Origin: Antarctobacter albus
GTDB lineage: Bacteria; Pseudomonadota; Alphaproteobacteria; Rhodobacterales; Rhodobacteraceae
Direction: 5' to 3'
DNA length: 64,000 nt
Assembly: GCF_900101505.1 (NCBI RefSeq)
Contig: NZ_FMZI01000003.1
Span: 124,001-188,000, forward strand
Of the stretch, positions 16,621 to 26,450 are shown in pieces; the first letter of the stretch is position 1; the number at the start of each line of letters is the position of its first letter. The notes beneath the pieces are model-generated. The model was given only the letters and a program-made list of their open reading frames with translations, was not told the origin of the DNA and did not search any database. Made by a program: the position numbers and the translations under genes.

Positions 16621-16695
16621 TGGTGGGCGATACTGGGATTGAACCAGTGACCCCTTCGATGTCAACGAAGTGCTCTACCGCTGAGCTAACCGCCC
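16621..16695 (-). tRNA. tRNA-Val (anticodon GAC)
   Basis: Read on the minus strand, a 75-base cloverleaf begins GGGCGGTTAGCTCAGCGG, has the anticodon stem-loop CTTCG-TTGACAT-CGAAG with anticodon GAC, a T-arm with GGTTCAATCC, and an acceptor ending CGCCC-A with an encoded CCA (16621-16623). The GGGCG/CGCCC acceptor stem pairs fully. Confidence 0.95.
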
Positions 16696-16845
16696 TATAT
16701 GACCCTTGCACATTCCCGTCCGCCTCTTTCGAAGCACCCGGTGATGCGCGCCGGTGGAGGGTCTATAAATGGCTTCTTTCCGGGGATCAAGGGCTTTTGG
16801 AGGGTGGAATTTTCGGTCTATTCTCATCCCCGAAAAGGAGCGCGG

Positions 16846-17709
16846 ATGCCTGAAACTTCGTACCACCTGCATATGCCCGAAACACCCGCGTCGCGCGTGG
16901 TTTTCGCCTCTCCGCATTCGGGCCGGGACTATCCCGACAGCTTTCTGCGTACAACGATTCTGGACAATCACAGCATTCGGACCTCCGAAGATGCCTATGT
17001 AGACCGGCTTTTCGACTGCGCGCCGGAGTTCGGGGCGCCCTTGCTGCGGGCCGGGGCGCCGCGTGCCTACATTGATCTGAATCGCGCTGCCGACGAACTG
17101 GACCCGGCGCTGATCGAGGGCTTGCGTCGCGGCGGGCATAATCCACGGGTGGCCAGCGGGCTGGGTGTCGTGCCCCGCGTGGTGGCCAACGGGCGGGCAA
17201 TCTATCGCGGCAAGCTGACGCGGGCAGAGGCCGACCGGCGAATCGCGCGAATCTGGCAGCCCTACCACGACAAGCTGCACGCCTTGCTGCACGATGCGCG
17301 GGCGCGCTTTGGCGAGGCAGTGCTGATCGACTGCCACTCGATGCCGCATGAGGCGCTGGACGGTTCCGCCCGTCACGGTGCACGGCGGCCCGAGGTCGTG
17401 ATCGGTGACAGGTTCGGTGCTTCGGCCCGTCCCGAGATCGTCGAGCAGGTCGAGGCGGCCTTTGCCGCCGCCGGTTTCGTCGTGGCGCGCAACGCGCCCT
17501 TTGCCGGGGCCTATACGACGCAGAACTATGGCCGCCCGTCGCGGGGGCAGCACGCGGTTCAGGTGGAAATTGACCGGGCGCTGTACATGGACGAGGCAAA
17601 GATCCTGCCGAACGCCGAGTTCGATTCTGTCCGGCGCCGGTTGCGCGACGTGGTGGCGGAACTGGCGGCGCTTGGCAGCGAAGGTCAGCAGCAACTGGCC
17701 GCGGAATAA
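16846..17709 (+). CDS. N-formylglutamate amidohydrolase family protein
   Basis: Zn-dependent hydrolase related to HutG/N-formylglutamate deformylase, 287 residues. Family motifs are FASPHSGRDYP near the N-terminus (metal-binding His), YIDLNRAADELDP, and LIDCHSMPHEA (second His). The family releases formate from N-formyl amino acids and acts on other N-acyl substrates. ATG 16846 follows AAAAGGAG at ideal spacing. No histidine-utilisation genes are next to it, so the exact substrate is open. It is convergent with lpxK. Confidence 0.88.
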   Translation: MPETSYHLHMPETPASRVVFASPHSGRDYPDSFLRTTILDNHSIRTSEDAYVDRLFDCAPEFGAPLLRAGAPRAYIDLNRAADELDPALIEGLRRGGHNPRVASGLGVVPRVVANGRAIYRGKLTRAEADRRIARIWQPYHDKLHALLHDARARFGEAVLIDCHSMPHEALDGSARHGARRPEVVIGDRFGASARPEIVEQVEAAFAAAGFVVARNAPFAGAYTTQNYGRPSRGQHAVQVEIDRALYMDEAKILPNAEFDSVRRRLRDVVAELAALGSEGQQQLAAE

Positions 17710-17713
17710 CCTG

Positions 17714-18715
17714 TCACGTCTGGCGGTCGAACAGCCGGTCCAGCGCCGCGTCCAGCGGCGCGGGATCGTGGAGGTCCAGCCGGACAGGCAGGGTCAGTAC
17801 CTCGCGCCGCAACTCCGGCGGCAGGCGCACCGCGTCCTTTTCCGTCGTGACCAGTTGCGCGCCCAGCAGCTGTGCCTCACGCATCAACCGGGTGACAAGC
17901 GCCTTGGTGAAGGGCTGGTGGTCCTCCAGCGCCTCGGCGCGGCGGATATCGGCGCCCAGGCTGCGCAGGGTGGCAAAGAATTTTTCCGGGTGACCGATTC
18001 CGGCAAAGGCGAGCGTCGGCAAGCCTTCCCAGTCCATGCCGGTCTGAAGGGGCGCCAGGTGCCCGGTCAGATGCGGCAAGGAAATGCGCCGGCTCCAGTC
18101 TGCGGAGAACCTTTTTTGCGCCGCGTCCGGTCCGATCGACAACAGGAGGTCGCCCCGTGACAGACCGACCGCCAGCGGTTCACGCAGCGGCCCGGCAGGC
18201 AGGCAGCGCGCATTGCCGAACCCGGCGACCGCGTCGACACAGATGACGGTCAGGTCTTTGGCAACATCCGGGTTCTGCAACCCGTCGTCCAGCACGATCA
18301 CGTCGGCGCCCGCGGCCTCTGCCTGCCGGGCGCCCGCCGCCCGATCCCGCGCAACCCATGTGGGGCAGAAGGCAGCGATCAACAGCGGTTCGTCCCCGGT
18401 CATATCGGCGGTGTGCCGGCCGGGGTCGACCTGTTCCGGGCCGGTGAGGCGGCCGCCGTACCCGCGTGACACCACATGCGGGACAAGCCCGCGCCCGATC
18501 AGGCGTTGGACAAGGGCGATGACGGTTGGTGTCTTGCCGGTGCCGCCCGCGTTGACGTTGCCAACACAGATCACCGGAATGCCGGGCCGCACTTTTGGCG
18601 GGCGGGCGACACGGCGGGCCGTCGCCCGTGCGGTGAGTGCCGCCAATGGCGCCAGCAGGCGCGCCTGCCACGCCGGGGTGTCGGGTTCTGTCTGCCAGAA
18701 GCGAGGCGGGCGCAT
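17714..18715 (-). CDS. lpxK: tetraacyldisaccharide 4'-kinase
   Basis: Phosphorylates the 4' position of the lipid A disaccharide precursor at the inner membrane. The 333-residue protein has a Walker [14 protein letters not shown], after an N-terminal membrane-associating segment, then [17 protein letters not shown] and VLDDGLQNP, all standard for LpxK. The start shares a base with the waaA stop (TGATG at 18713-18717), giving translational coupling. It is last in the pmbA to lpxK operon, next to Kdo transferase as in related genomes. Confidence 0.96.
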   Translation of the reverse strand: MRPPRFWQTEPDTPAWQARLLAPLAALTARATARRVARPPKVRPGIPVICVGNVNAGGTGKTPTVIALVQRLIGRGLVPHVVSRGYGGRLTGPEQVDPGRHTADMTGDEPLLIAAFCPTWVARDRAAGARQAEAAGADVIVLDDGLQNPDVAKDLTVICVDAVAGFGNARCLPAGPLREPLAVGLSRGDLLLSIGPDAAQKRFSADWSRRISLPHLTGHLAPLQTGMDWEGLPTLAFAGIGHPEKFFATLRSLGADIRRAEALEDHQPFTKALVTRLMREAQLLGAQLVTTEKDAVRLPPELRREVLTLPVRLDLHDPAPLDAALDRLFDRQT

Positions 18716-19920
18716 CAGTCCTCGGCCCTCGCGTCCAGCGTGTCGCAGATCTCGGAAAGGACACGGTCGACCAGCCGCGCGCTGGACGAGATCACGTCCC
18801 AGCCCGCATGGGCCATGACCGCCGCCTGGTCCGGGGCGACGAGGTGTGACACCGCTGCCCCCAGGGAATCGCCGTCGCGCACGATGCGCGCGGCCCCGGC
18901 ACCGACCAGCCGCGAGTAGGCACCCAGGTGTGCCCCCACGTTGGGGCCATAAAGCACGGCCGCACCAAGCGCCGCCGCCTCGAAGGGATCCTCTCCCGTG
19001 CCGCCGGTGGTCAGCGAACCGCCCAGGAATGCCAAGGGCGCCAGCCGATACCACAGTCCCAACTCTTCCGGCCCGCCGGCCAGCAGGACCTGCGTGTTCT
19101 CGTCCGGCATGTCGCCGTTTTCCCAGTCGCAGACCCGCATCTGGTCGCGGCGCAGCATGGCCGCGATCCTGTCCGCGTCGGCGGGATCCGCCGGGGCCAG
19201 GATCAGCAGCAGCCTGTGGGCCAGCCTGCTGGCCTGGCGGTGTGCCATCAGCACGTCGCGTGCCTCGTCCGGGCGGACGCGGGCGGCCAGCCAGACGGGA
19301 CGGCCGGCGATCAGGCTGGCAATTTCCTCGTGCAACCCGTCAGAGCAATCCAGCGGCGCCTCGGTGTCCAGAAAGGGCGTGGCATCGTGCACGCGGCCGC
19401 TTTCGATGCCAAGGCGCCTCAGTCGGCGGCTGGCATCGGGGCCGGTCGTGTAGAGACTGTCGAACAGTGCCAGAACGGCCGGCGCCGGATCGGGCAGCCA
19501 GCGCGGTGCCTCTGCCGGAAAAGGAGCATCGGCCAGGTCCAGGGCGATCATGTGGCTGCCACTTTCCGCGAGGGCCGACAGCAGGCCGGGACGCAGTGCC
19601 TGCCCCGTCCACAGCGCCACATCCGGGCGCAACTGGCGAAGGCTGCGCAGATCGTCGGCGGCCATGTCGCGCGGCATAGGGACGGTCATCAGCCCCGGGC
19701 GCGACGGCACCCGCCCGCTGAGCCAGACCGTGACCTCGGGGCGCTGTGCGGTCAGCCGCGCTCCAAGGCTGGCCAGCGCGCGCCCGGTTTCGCGGTCTTC
19801 GGCAAAGCCCCAGACCAGCGGGCCGGAGGGGCGCGGGGGCCAGTCCGGCGTCTCGCCCGGGGCAGAGGCGCTGCGCGCATAGGCCAGGTAGGCCGAGAGG
19901 CTCAGCGCGCGGCGCGTCAT
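18715..19920 (-). CDS. waaA: 3-deoxy-D-manno-octulosonic acid (Kdo) transferase
   Basis: GT30 glycosyltransferase that adds Kdo to lipid IVA, 401 residues. The N-terminal Rossmann half holds [10 protein letters not shown] and the ITGPDA-like [16 protein letters not shown] segment. The C-terminal half holds [22 protein letters not shown], the conserved GG(S/T)xxxxGGxNxxE-type sugar-nucleotide site, here with GED where GHN is more usual. It starts three bases after the DUF4170 gene and overlaps lpxK. Unlike E. coli WaaA there is no long hydrophobic N-terminal helix. Confidence 0.94.
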   Translation of the reverse strand: MTRRALSLSAYLAYARSASAPGETPDWPPRPSGPLVWGFAEDRETGRALASLGARLTAQRPEVTVWLSGRVPSRPGLMTVPMPRDMAADDLRSLRQLRPDVALWTGQALRPGLLSALAESGSHMIALDLADAPFPAEAPRWLPDPAPAVLALFDSLYTTGPDASRRLRRLGIESGRVHDATPFLDTEAPLDCSDGLHEEIASLIAGRPVWLAARVRPDEARDVLMAHRQASRLAHRLLLILAPADPADADRIAAMLRRDQMRVCDWENGDMPDENTQVLLAGGPEELGLWYRLAPLAFLGGSLTTGGTGEDPFEAAALGAAVLYGPNVGAHLGAYSRLVGAGAARIVRDGDSLGAAVSHLVAPDQAAVMAHAGWDVISSSARLVDRVLSEICDTLDARAED

Positions 19921-19923
19921 GGG

Positions 19924-20163
19924 TCAGCCCAGTTCCTCGGTCGAGGACGCCTCTTGCGCCTCTTCGCGCAGACGGTGGAGATGGGCGATGAAATAGCGCA
20001 TGTGGGCATTGTCGACGGTGCGCTGTGCCTCGGCCTTCCAGGCGTTGTAGGCTTCTTCGTAATTGGGAAAGATGCCGACGATGTGCAGGTCGTTCACGTC
20101 CTTGAAGACGGTCTTCGACGGATCGACGAGTTCGCCGCCGAAAACGAGGTGAAGGCGTTGCAT
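19924..20163 (-). CDS. DUF4170 domain-containing protein
   Basis: A 79-residue soluble protein beginning MQRLHLVFGGELVDPSKTVFKD, characteristic of DUF4170, a small alphaproteobacterial family. The middle has a conserved aromatic stretch (NYEEAYNAWKAEAQRTVDNAHMRYFI), and the C-terminus is helical and acidic. It sits directly before waaA with three bases between, a very conserved position, suggesting a link to Kdo/lipid A synthesis or its control. No biochemical activity is known to me for the family. Confidence 0.9.
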   Translation of the reverse strand: MQRLHLVFGGELVDPSKTVFKDVNDLHIVGIFPNYEEAYNAWKAEAQRTVDNAHMRYFIAHLHRLREEAQEASSTEELG

Positions 20164-20321
20164 GAGGCGCGCTCCCTTTGGGTTGCGGGGTCAGCGCGAC
20201 CCTAGCGAACGCGCACCGCTGGTCAAGGCGCGGTGAAGGGGCGCGGCGCTGTGACGGGCTGCGTACCGGGCAATGCCCCCGCCTTGGGCGGTTTGCAGCC
20301 GGGGCGATCCATGCAATGCGG

Positions 20322-21095
20322 CTAGAGCCTGCGTTGCATCAGGGCGGCATGCAGATCGGGGTTCGCGGCAATCATGCCTTCGGCCTTGGGGATCTTTGCG
20401 TTGAACCGCAACGGCGCGCCCTTGCCGTCGGTGATGCGTGCCCCGGCCTCGGACAGGATCAGGGCGCCGGGGGCAATGTCCCATTCCCATGTCGGGCGAA
20501 AGGTGAACATCGCGTCGTAGCGGCCCTCGGCGACCAGGCTTTGCCGGTAGGCCAGCGAGGGGCGGTAACTGCGCTTGAGCTTTGGCAGGCCGCCGGGCCA
20601 GTGTCCGGCATCCAGGCTGGGGCGGGTGGCCAGCACCTCTGCCTCGTCGGGCCGCGCGGTGGCGCTGGCAGTCACGCGGTCTCCGTTCAGATGGGTGCCG
20701 CCGCCCAAACTGGCGGAATAGAGCTTGTCCATCATCGGCAGGTAGACGACCGAAGCGATCGCCTGCCCGTCCTCGACCACCGCAAGCGCATGGGCCCAGG
20801 TGTTTTCGCCTTCGATGAAAGAGCGCGTGCCATCGATCGGGTCGATGATGAAGACGCGTTTCGTGTTCAGCCGGTCGGTGCCATCCGGGGTTTCCTCGCT
20901 CAGCCAGCCGTAATCGGGCCGTGCCTCACGCAGGAATTGCGTCAGCAGCGTGTTCACCGCCAGGTCGGCGTGGGTGACGGGGCTGTCGTCAACAGCCTTG
21001 TACTGCACGCCCAGGTCGCCGCCGACAAAGGCGGTGGCCACTTCGGCAGAGCGGCGGGCCGCTTCGATCAGTAGGTCGAGATCATTCGCCGGCAA
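20322..21095 (-). CDS. inositol monophosphatase/CysQ-family phosphatase
   Basis: Mg/Li-sensitive phosphatase of the FIG superfamily, 257 residues. Metal-binding motifs are EETPDG (first acid), IDPIDGTRSF (DPxDG(T/S)) and the C-terminal WEWDIAPG (WDxxA). These fit 3'(2'),5'-bisphosphate nucleotidase (CysQ) or inositol-phosphatase activity, which motifs alone cannot separate. It overlaps the end of pmbA by 14 bases. A 158-base gap precedes the DUF4170 gene, so a secondary promoter there is possible. Confidence 0.9.
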   Translation of the reverse strand: MPANDLDLLIEAARRSAEVATAFVGGDLGVQYKAVDDSPVTHADLAVNTLLTQFLREARPDYGWLSEETPDGTDRLNTKRVFIIDPIDGTRSFIEGENTWAHALAVVEDGQAIASVVYLPMMDKLYSASLGGGTHLNGDRVTASATARPDEAEVLATRPSLDAGHWPGGLPKLKRSYRPSLAYRQSLVAEGRYDAMFTFRPTWEWDIAPGALILSEAGARITDGKGAPLRFNAKIPKAEGMIAANPDLHAALMQRRL

Positions 21096-22425
21096 GGGTC
21101 AATCCTTCGACCAGCAGCGAGGGGACCACGCGGCTGAGATAGGTGCGCGCGTCATTGGCGGGTACGATGGTCCGCAGCATGTCCCGCAGGTTGCCCGCGA
21201 TGGTCACGCCGGACACCGGGTAGGCGGGTTCGCCGTTCTCGATCCAGACACCGGCCGCGCCGCGCGAATAGTCGCCCGTGTTGGGGTTGATGGTGGACCC
21301 GATCATCGAGGTGACCAGCAGGCCGGTGCCCATCTCGCGCATCAGGTCCGCGCGGCTTTGCGAACCTTGGGTCAGGGTCAGGTTCCACGATGCCGGCGAA
21401 ACAGAGGCCCCGCCGCGCGCGGCATTTGCGGTGCTCTCCATGCCCAGTTTCCGCGCGTTGGCCAGGTCCAGCGTCCAGCCGGTCAGCCTGCCCTTGTCGA
21501 TCACGGCGCGCTTGCGGGTCAGCAGGCCCTCGGCGTCGAAGGGGCGCGAGGCGCTGGCACGGGGGCGGTGCGGGTCCTCCACCAGGCTGAGATGGTCGGG
21601 CAGGATCTGTTCGCCAAGGGCCCCGCGCAGCCAGGACTGGCCGCGCGCCACCTGGGCGCCGTTCGCGGCGGCGACCATGTGACCGATCAGGGACGCGGCG
21701 ACCCGCTCGTCGAAAAGCACGGGGTAGGCGCCGGTCTTGGGCTTGCGCGGGTTCAGCCGTTCCAGGGCGCGGGCGGCAGCGCTGTCGCCAATGTCCTGCG
21801 CGCTGCGCAGATCGGACTGAAAGGTGCGGCTGTCGCCGTCGCTGTCGCGCTCCATCCCCAGGCCCTCGCCCGCGATGGCGACACAGTAAAGCGCGCGCGA
21901 CGTCCGCTTGTAGCTGCCTGAAAACCCGTTGGTTGCCGCCAGGGCGATGGTCTGTGCGGTGTATTGCGCGGCCGCGCTGTCGATCCGGGTGATGCCGTCG
22001 TGCGACAGGGCTGCGGCCTCTGCCTGCCGTGCATCTTCCTCCAGCGCGGCGGGTGCGGGTTCCGGCGCGGGATCGGCCAGCTCCAGCGACGCGACGTCCC
22101 AGTCCGTGGCGATCTGATCAGGATCGGCCAAGCCGGCATAGGGGTCCTCGGGCGCCTCGCGCGCCATTGCCACGGCGCGGGTGGCCATTTCGGCCAGCGC
22201 CTCTGGCCGGATGTCCGACCCCGAGATCGATGCGCTGCGCTGCCCCAGGAAGACCCGCAGGCTGAGGTCGCGGTACTCGGCCCGCTCGGCCTGTTCCAGG
22301 ACGCCGCCGCGCACGTCGATGGACTGTGCCGCGCCATCGACCGCCAGGGCGTCCGCCGCGTCGGCACCTGCCTTGCGGGCGGCGTCGAGCAGGGCATTGG
22401 CAAGCGATTGGCAGGTGTCGGTCAT
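21082..22425 (-). CDS. pmbA: TldD/PmbA-family peptidase, TldE-like subunit
   Basis: Component of the TldD/TldE protease, which trims peptides such as microcins and degrades some antitoxins. The 447-residue protein has the PmbA-type core (FSGSYKRTSRALYC, FDERVAASLIGHM, GxxSPASWNLTL, NPNTGDYSRGAAGVWIENGE). The zinc HExxxH motif belongs to the TldD partner, not to this subunit, and is absent here. No tldD gene is in the window. It heads the minus-strand operon that continues into the lipid A genes. Confidence 0.93.
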   Translation of the reverse strand: MTDTCQSLANALLDAARKAGADAADALAVDGAAQSIDVRGGVLEQAERAEYRDLSLRVFLGQRSASISGSDIRPEALAEMATRAVAMAREAPEDPYAGLADPDQIATDWDVASLELADPAPEPAPAALEEDARQAEAAALSHDGITRIDSAAAQYTAQTIALAATNGFSGSYKRTSRALYCVAIAGEGLGMERDSDGDSRTFQSDLRSAQDIGDSAAARALERLNPRKPKTGAYPVLFDERVAASLIGHMVAAANGAQVARGQSWLRGALGEQILPDHLSLVEDPHRPRASASRPFDAEGLLTRKRAVIDKGRLTGWTLDLANARKLGMESTANAARGGASVSPASWNLTLTQGSQSRADLMREMGTGLLVTSMIGSTINPNTGDYSRGAAGVWIENGEPAYPVSGVTIAGNLRDMLRTIVPANDARTYLSRVVPSLLVEGLTLAGE

Positions 22426-22748
22426 GGGAGCCTCTGGATTGATGTCCCTCCGAGGTAAGCCGGACCGGGAAGAGAGGCAAGGCCAAGGCCGTTTCCCTGT
22501 GCCCGGTTTCGGAAATAGCCTGATCCGACTGGGACAATCAGGGGGTGGCGATGTTCGGGGCCAAGGCGATTTGTGATGGGCGCATTGCCTTGTTGAGCGC
22601 CGTGCAGCCCTTTTCCATGACCGATGTGACTATTCGCCCGGGCAGCACCGGGGCCGGAAACGAGCCCGGACTGAACATGGATATGCCCATTCTTGCAGGG
22701 CGTTCGGACTGCTGCGCATGTGCGGCATCCTGGCAGAGCTGACCGGTT
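22426..22748. other. intergenic stretch, no supported gene
   Basis: This 323-base stretch lies between the 5' end of pmbA and the 3' end of the phosphodiester glycosidase gene. It should contain the pmbA promoter. A plus-strand open frame (22545-22742, 65 codons) shows no ribosome binding site of note and no family resemblance. A short frame at 22718-22768 starts MCGILAEL, like class II glutamine amidotransferases, but stops after 16 codons. Nothing here can be called as a gene. Confidence 0.5.
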
Positions 22749-23498
22749 CTAGCGTGTGCTCTCGGTGACGGCCACGATCGGCCCCATGCGGCGGCCAAGG
22801 TCGGCGCGGTTGATCTGGGGCGCATAAAGGCGCGAGATGTTTCCGTCCAGGAACAGGGCGTTGGGCAGTTTCAGCACATCGCGGAACAGGCGGGCGAACT
22901 CGTGAAAGGTGACCGTGTTCTGTGAGATGGCAAAGACCGCGCGGTCACCGTTTGCCGAAGTGCCCACGCCGTTGCGGATGTAGCGTGACGAACTGTCCGG
23001 CAGGAAACGCGGGTGCAGGGCGCCTTCGATCACCAGCATCGGGCCCGACTGGGTGGCATGGCGGCAGCGCGGACGGCGAGCAAGAAAATCCCGTGTCTCG
23101 ATCACCCGCGCCCAGCCCTCGCCGATGCAGAAGATGCCGTTCGGCAGAAGTCCGAAGTTGCCCTGCGACGGCCCCGAGATCACGCGCATCTCTTCGCGAC
23201 CATCCTCAAGGTAGTAGCCGACAGGAGAGCGGTCCTCGTGGTACATTCCGGCATTCATGGCAAAGACAAGATCCTTGCCCTTGCTGGCCAGGTCGGCCTT
23301 GAGCAGGCTGAAATGGCCGTAGGCGTCGCCGCTTTCGTCGGCGCGGAAGAGGCGCAGGTTCTCGCGTTCCGGATCGACCTCGCAGACCACATAGGCGTTG
23401 CCCTCATGGTCGATGTCGCGGCATGTCACCGCCTGTGCCGCAGGGGCAATGGCCAGCGTGGCGGTCAGCAGGGCAAGGCAGGCGGCAATCCGGCGCAT
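22749..23498 (-). CDS. phosphodiester glycosidase (NAGPA/DUF2233) family protein
   Basis: Secreted protein of 249 residues with a signal peptide (1-23, ends AAQA). The NAGPA fold is recognised from VFAMNAGMYHEDRSPVGYY, NFGLLPNGIFCI, ATQSGPMLVIEG and YIRNGVG, with a late LFLDGNISRLY. Family members hydrolyse phosphodiester-linked sugars; here it would act in the periplasm. Its ATG lies four bases after the rbfA stop, so it is co-transcribed with rbfA. The functional connection between the two is unclear. Confidence 0.88.
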   Translation of the reverse strand: MRRIAACLALLTATLAIAPAAQAVTCRDIDHEGNAYVVCEVDPERENLRLFRADESGDAYGHFSLLKADLASKGKDLVFAMNAGMYHEDRSPVGYYLEDGREEMRVISGPSQGNFGLLPNGIFCIGEGWARVIETRDFLARRPRCRHATQSGPMLVIEGALHPRFLPDSSSRYIRNGVGTSANGDRAVFAISQNTVTFHEFARLFRDVLKLPNALFLDGNISRLYAPQINRADLGRRMGPIVAVTESTR

Positions 23499-23502
23499 GA
23501 GC

Positions 23503-23898
23503 TCAGTCGTCGAGATCGCGCCGCACGGCGTCGTCGGAAAACAGGCGCCGGGTGTCGTCGAGGTGGTCGAAGGTCTCGTCGAGGCGAAAGCGCAACTCTG
23601 GCGCGAACTTCAGGGTCAGGCCGCGCGACACGGCGCGGCGCAGCTCCCCCTTGTTGCGGTCCAGCAGCTCGAACATGTCGGCCTGGTGCTCGCCGCCCAG
23701 GGGCACGACATAGGCGGTCGCGACCTTGAGGTCGGGTGACACCCGGACCTCGCCCACGGTGATCGAGAGCCGGTTGAGATCGGGATCGTGGATATCCCCG
23801 CGTTGCAGCACCTCGGACAAGGTGCGGCGGATCAGCTCGGCGACCCTAAGCTGGCGTTGGCTGGGCCCGGGGCCGTCGTGGAATCTGTTGCGTGCCAT
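23503..23898 (-). CDS. rbfA: ribosome-binding factor A
   Basis: 30S maturation factor needed for efficient 16S rRNA processing, 131 residues from ATG 23898 ([19 protein letters not shown]). An in-frame TTG at 23934 would add 12 residues, but the ATG start matches homologues. The KH-like core contains the ISxxRxS-type segment ([19 protein letters not shown]) and [17 protein letters not shown]. It is divergent from dapB and forms an operon with the downstream glycosidase gene. Confidence 0.94.
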   Translation of the reverse strand: MARNRFHDGPGPSQRQLRVAELIRRTLSEVLQRGDIHDPDLNRLSITVGEVRVSPDLKVATAYVVPLGGEHQADMFELLDRNKGELRRAVSRGLTLKFAPELRFRLDETFDHLDDTRRLFSDDAVRRDLDD

Positions 23899-24010
23899 AG
23901 GTCCAGACTTAAGCTTGCTGTCTTCGTTTGCCAAGCGCCCCGCGTGGGGCGTGCATTTGCCGGAGAGGAGCGGTAACAGGGGCGGAACAGTGGCGTCAAG
24001 GAGCGGGACG

Positions 24011-24820
24011 ATGGAGGATTACGGCGTTGTGGTGACCGGCGTTTCGGGCCGGATGGGCCAGATGCTGGTTCAACAGGTGACAGCGCATGAGCGGCTGCAC
24101 CTTTGCGGAGCCCTGGAGCGGCCCGGACACCCCTGGGTGGGGCAGGACCTGGGGCTGGCCTCGGGCGGCGCGGCATTGGGTGTCATGGTTTCGGATGACC
24201 CTCTGGAGGCCTTTGCCCGTGCCCATGCGGTGATCGATTTCACCTCGCCGGCGGCGACCGTGGCCTTTGCCGAACTCGCCGCCCAGGCGCGGCTGGTGCA
24301 TGTGATCGGCACAACCGGGCTGGCGGAGCGCGATCTTGAGAAGATCGCGCTTGCAGCGCGGCACGCGGTGGTGGTGCGGGCAGGGAACATGAGCCTCGGC
24401 GTGAACTTGCTGACGACGGTGACGCGGCAGGTGGCGGCGGCGCTGGACATGGACTGGGACATCGAGATCGTCGAATCGCACCACAACCAGAAGGTGGACG
24501 CGCCGTCTGGTACTGCGCTGATGCTGGGCGAGGCCGCGGCCGAGGGGCGGGGCGTCTCGCTGTCCGACGTATCTGATCGCGGTCGCGACGGGATCACCGG
24601 TGCACGCAAGAAAGGGGACATCGGGTTCCATGCGATCCGCGGTGGCGACATCGTGGGCGAGCACGAGGTGATCTTTGCCGCAGCCGGAGAGCGGATCGTG
24701 CTGAAACACATTGCTTCGGACCGGGCGCTGTTTGCCCGAGGCGCGCTGAAGGCAGCGCTCTGGGGGCAGGGCAAGGGACCGGGCGAATACGACATGCTGG
24801 ATGTGCTGGGGCTGAAATAA
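24011..24820 (+). CDS. dapB: 4-hydroxy-tetrahydrodipicolinate reductase
   Basis: Second committed enzyme of the diaminopimelate/lysine route, 269 residues. The nucleotide-binding loop is [11 protein letters not shown], and the active-site block is [15 protein letters not shown] with the paired His, the catalytic Lys and the substrate-binding [20 protein letters not shown] is the family C-terminal landmark. ATG 24011 has AAGGAG upstream. Its pathway partner dapA is about 10 kb away on the other strand. Confidence 0.97.
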   Translation: MEDYGVVVTGVSGRMGQMLVQQVTAHERLHLCGALERPGHPWVGQDLGLASGGAALGVMVSDDPLEAFARAHAVIDFTSPAATVAFAELAAQARLVHVIGTTGLAERDLEKIALAARHAVVVRAGNMSLGVNLLTTVTRQVAAALDMDWDIEIVESHHNQKVDAPSGTALMLGEAAAEGRGVSLSDVSDRGRDGITGARKKGDIGFHAIRGGDIVGEHEVIFAAAGERIVLKHIASDRALFARGALKAALWGQGKGPGEYDMLDVLGLK

Positions 24821-24822
24821 GT

Positions 24823-24887
24823 CCCGCGCCCGCGCTCCGCCCGGAGCGACGCCCACCCGCGCGCTCCGTTCGGCAGGCGGGCGCGGG
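24823..24887. terminator. nested inverted repeat after dapB
   Basis: Outer arms are CCCGCGCCCGC (24823-24833) and GCGGGCGCGGG (24877-24887). Inside the loop is CGCTCCG-CC-CGGAGCG (24833-24848). It lies between convergent dapB and the DUF1674 gene and could terminate either, although no U-run follows. Confidence 0.4.
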
Positions 24888-24918
24888 CGGTCTGCCGTAC
24901 TTTCCGGGCGCACCCGGA

Positions 24919-25116
24919 TCAGAAGTCGATGGCGAGGCCCTTCTTCTCCCAGTCGCCGTAGCGCACGGGTTCGGGACCGTCGCGGCCGCCCAGTTCCCGG
25001 GGGAGGGCCTGCGTTTCGGCCTCGGCCCTTGCGCGGCGTTCGGCGGCTTCGGCCAGCGCGCGCTGTGCGGCGGGGGGGAGATCGGGCCTGTCGGTCTTGG
25101 GGTCGGTCTCGGACAT
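24919..25116 (-). CDS. DUF1674 protein (succinate dehydrogenase assembly factor 4-like)
   Basis: A 65-residue protein with the diagnostic C-terminal motif GPEPVRYGDWEKKGLAIDF, conserved from alphaproteobacteria to mitochondrial SDHAF4. SDHAF4 binds flavinylated SdhA before complex II assembly; that role for bacterial members is by homology. The N-terminal part is helical, charged and Ala/Arg/Glu rich. ATG 25116 is chosen because the longer upstream frame is a shadow of the divergent rsmB region. It is divergent from rsmB. Confidence 0.9.
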   Translation of the reverse strand: MSETDPKTDRPDLPPAAQRALAEAAERRARAEAETQALPRELGGRDGPEPVRYGDWEKKGLAIDF

Positions 25117-25202
25117 GGGCTTTCCTCGTCTGGTGCTGCTTGATATACGCCCGCCGGTCTGTCGGGCAACCCCGCCCCCAACCGCCGTTCCGGAGATCGC
25201 CC

Positions 25203-26450
25203 ATGTCCAATGCCCCCAGCCCGGCCCGCCTTGCCGCCGTCGACCTGCTGGACCAGGTTCTGGGACAGGGGCGACCCCTGTCGGAAAGCGAAAGGCTGGA
25301 GGTCCTCGCGCCATCGGACCGCGCGGCAGCACAGCGGCTGGCCACGGAAACGCTGCGTGGGATGGAACGGGCCGACCGGTTGCTGAAAGCGCACCTGCGC
25401 AAGGCGCCTGCGCCAAGGGTCATGAACATCCTGAGGTTGGGTGCGGTGGAACTGTGCCTGGGCGGGACCGCGCACGGCGTGGTCAGCGACTGTGTCGAGA
25501 TCGCCGCCGCCGGCAAACGCACGCAGGGCGCGCGCGGTCTGGTCAACGCGGTGCTGCGCAAGCTGGCCGAAGAGGGGCCGGCAGCCTGGGGCAAGCTGCG
25601 CATCCCGCGCTTGCCGAAATGGCTGCGCGATCCTCTGGTCGAGGCATGGGGGCCGCAGGCGGTGGCCAACATGGAGCGTGTTCATTTCGAAGGTGCGCCG
25701 CTGGACCTGACACCGAAGCCGGGCGCGGATCTTTCGGCGCTGGGGGGCGAGCTGCTGCCCACCGGGTCTGTGCGCCTGCGCGACGCGGGTCAGGTCAGTG
25801 CCTTGCCGGGATTTTCCGAAGGCGACTGGTGGGTACAGGATGCCGCTGCTGCGCTGCCGGCGAAACTGTTGGGCGATGTGGCGGGGCAACCTGTGCTGGA
25901 CATGTGTGCGGCGCCCGGTGGAAAGACGCTGCAACTGGCCGCAGCGGGGGCCAAGGTCACCGCGCTGGACCTGTCCGAGGCGCGGTTGAAGCGGGTGCAG
26001 GAAAACCTCGACCGGACCGGGCTGACGGCGACATTGGTTGCAGGCGACGCGCTAGAACACGAAGGCCAGTACGAAGCGATCCTGCTGGACGCGCCCTGTT
26101 CTGCCACCGGCACGATCCGCCGCCACCCCGACCTGCCGCACGCCCACGTGGGCGAGCGCATCAGCGAGTTGATCGGGTTGCAGGAAGCGATGCTGGACCA
26201 TGCGCTGCGCCTGCTCAAGCCCGGAGGGCGCCTGGTCTACGCCACCTGTTCGCTGATCCCGGACGAGGGCGAATGCCAGGTGGATGAGGCGCTGGCCCGC
26301 CATCCGGACCTGCAGGTGATCCCGCCAGAGGCACCCTGGATCGAGGACCGCTGGCGGTCCGAGGAGGGCGGACTGCGGCTGCGGCCCGATTATTGGGCGT
26401 CCAGGGGCGGCATGGACGGGTTCTTCATGGCGGTCCTCACGCGCGGTTAA
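25203..26450 (+). CDS. rsmB: 16S rRNA (cytosine-967-C5)-methyltransferase, RsmB/Sun family
   Basis: RNA m5C methyltransferase, 415 residues. An N-terminal NusB-like helical domain (about 1-140) is followed by the Rossmann methyltransferase. SAM motif I is LDMCAAPGGKTLQLA, the motif IV region is ILLDAPCSATGTIRR with the product-release Cys, and the catalytic Cys is in YATCSLIPDEGE. ATG 25203 is in the expected place. It is divergent from the DUF1674 gene and followed by a short GCCCG-AAA-CGGGC hairpin (26498-26510) before the heparinase-like gene. Confidence 0.95.
   Translation: MSNAPSPARLAAVDLLDQVLGQGRPLSESERLEVLAPSDRAAAQRLATETLRGMERADRLLKAHLRKAPAPRVMNILRLGAVELCLGGTAHGVVSDCVEIAAAGKRTQGARGLVNAVLRKLAEEGPAAWGKLRIPRLPKWLRDPLVEAWGPQAVANMERVHFEGAPLDLTPKPGADLSALGGELLPTGSVRLRDAGQVSALPGFSEGDWWVQDAAAALPAKLLGDVAGQPVLDMCAAPGGKTLQLAAAGAKVTALDLSEARLKRVQENLDRTGLTATLVAGDALEHEGQYEAILLDAPCSATGTIRRHPDLPHAHVGERISELIGLQEAMLDHALRLLKPGGRLVYATCSLIPDEGECQVDEALARHPDLQVIPPEAPWIEDRWRSEEGGLRLRPDYWASRGGMDGFFMAVLTRG

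Noticed and set aside
22545-22742. Plus-strand 65-codon frame in the pmbA/glycosidase gap
   Set aside because: No convincing ribosome binding site, no hydrophobic or motif pattern, and a composition unlike neighbouring genes.
22718-22768. Mini-frame beginning MCGILAEL, like the N-terminus of class II glutamine amidotransferases
   Set aside because: It stops after 16 codons and overlaps the end of the glycosidase gene. Four matching residues can arise by chance, and no further amidotransferase sequence follows.
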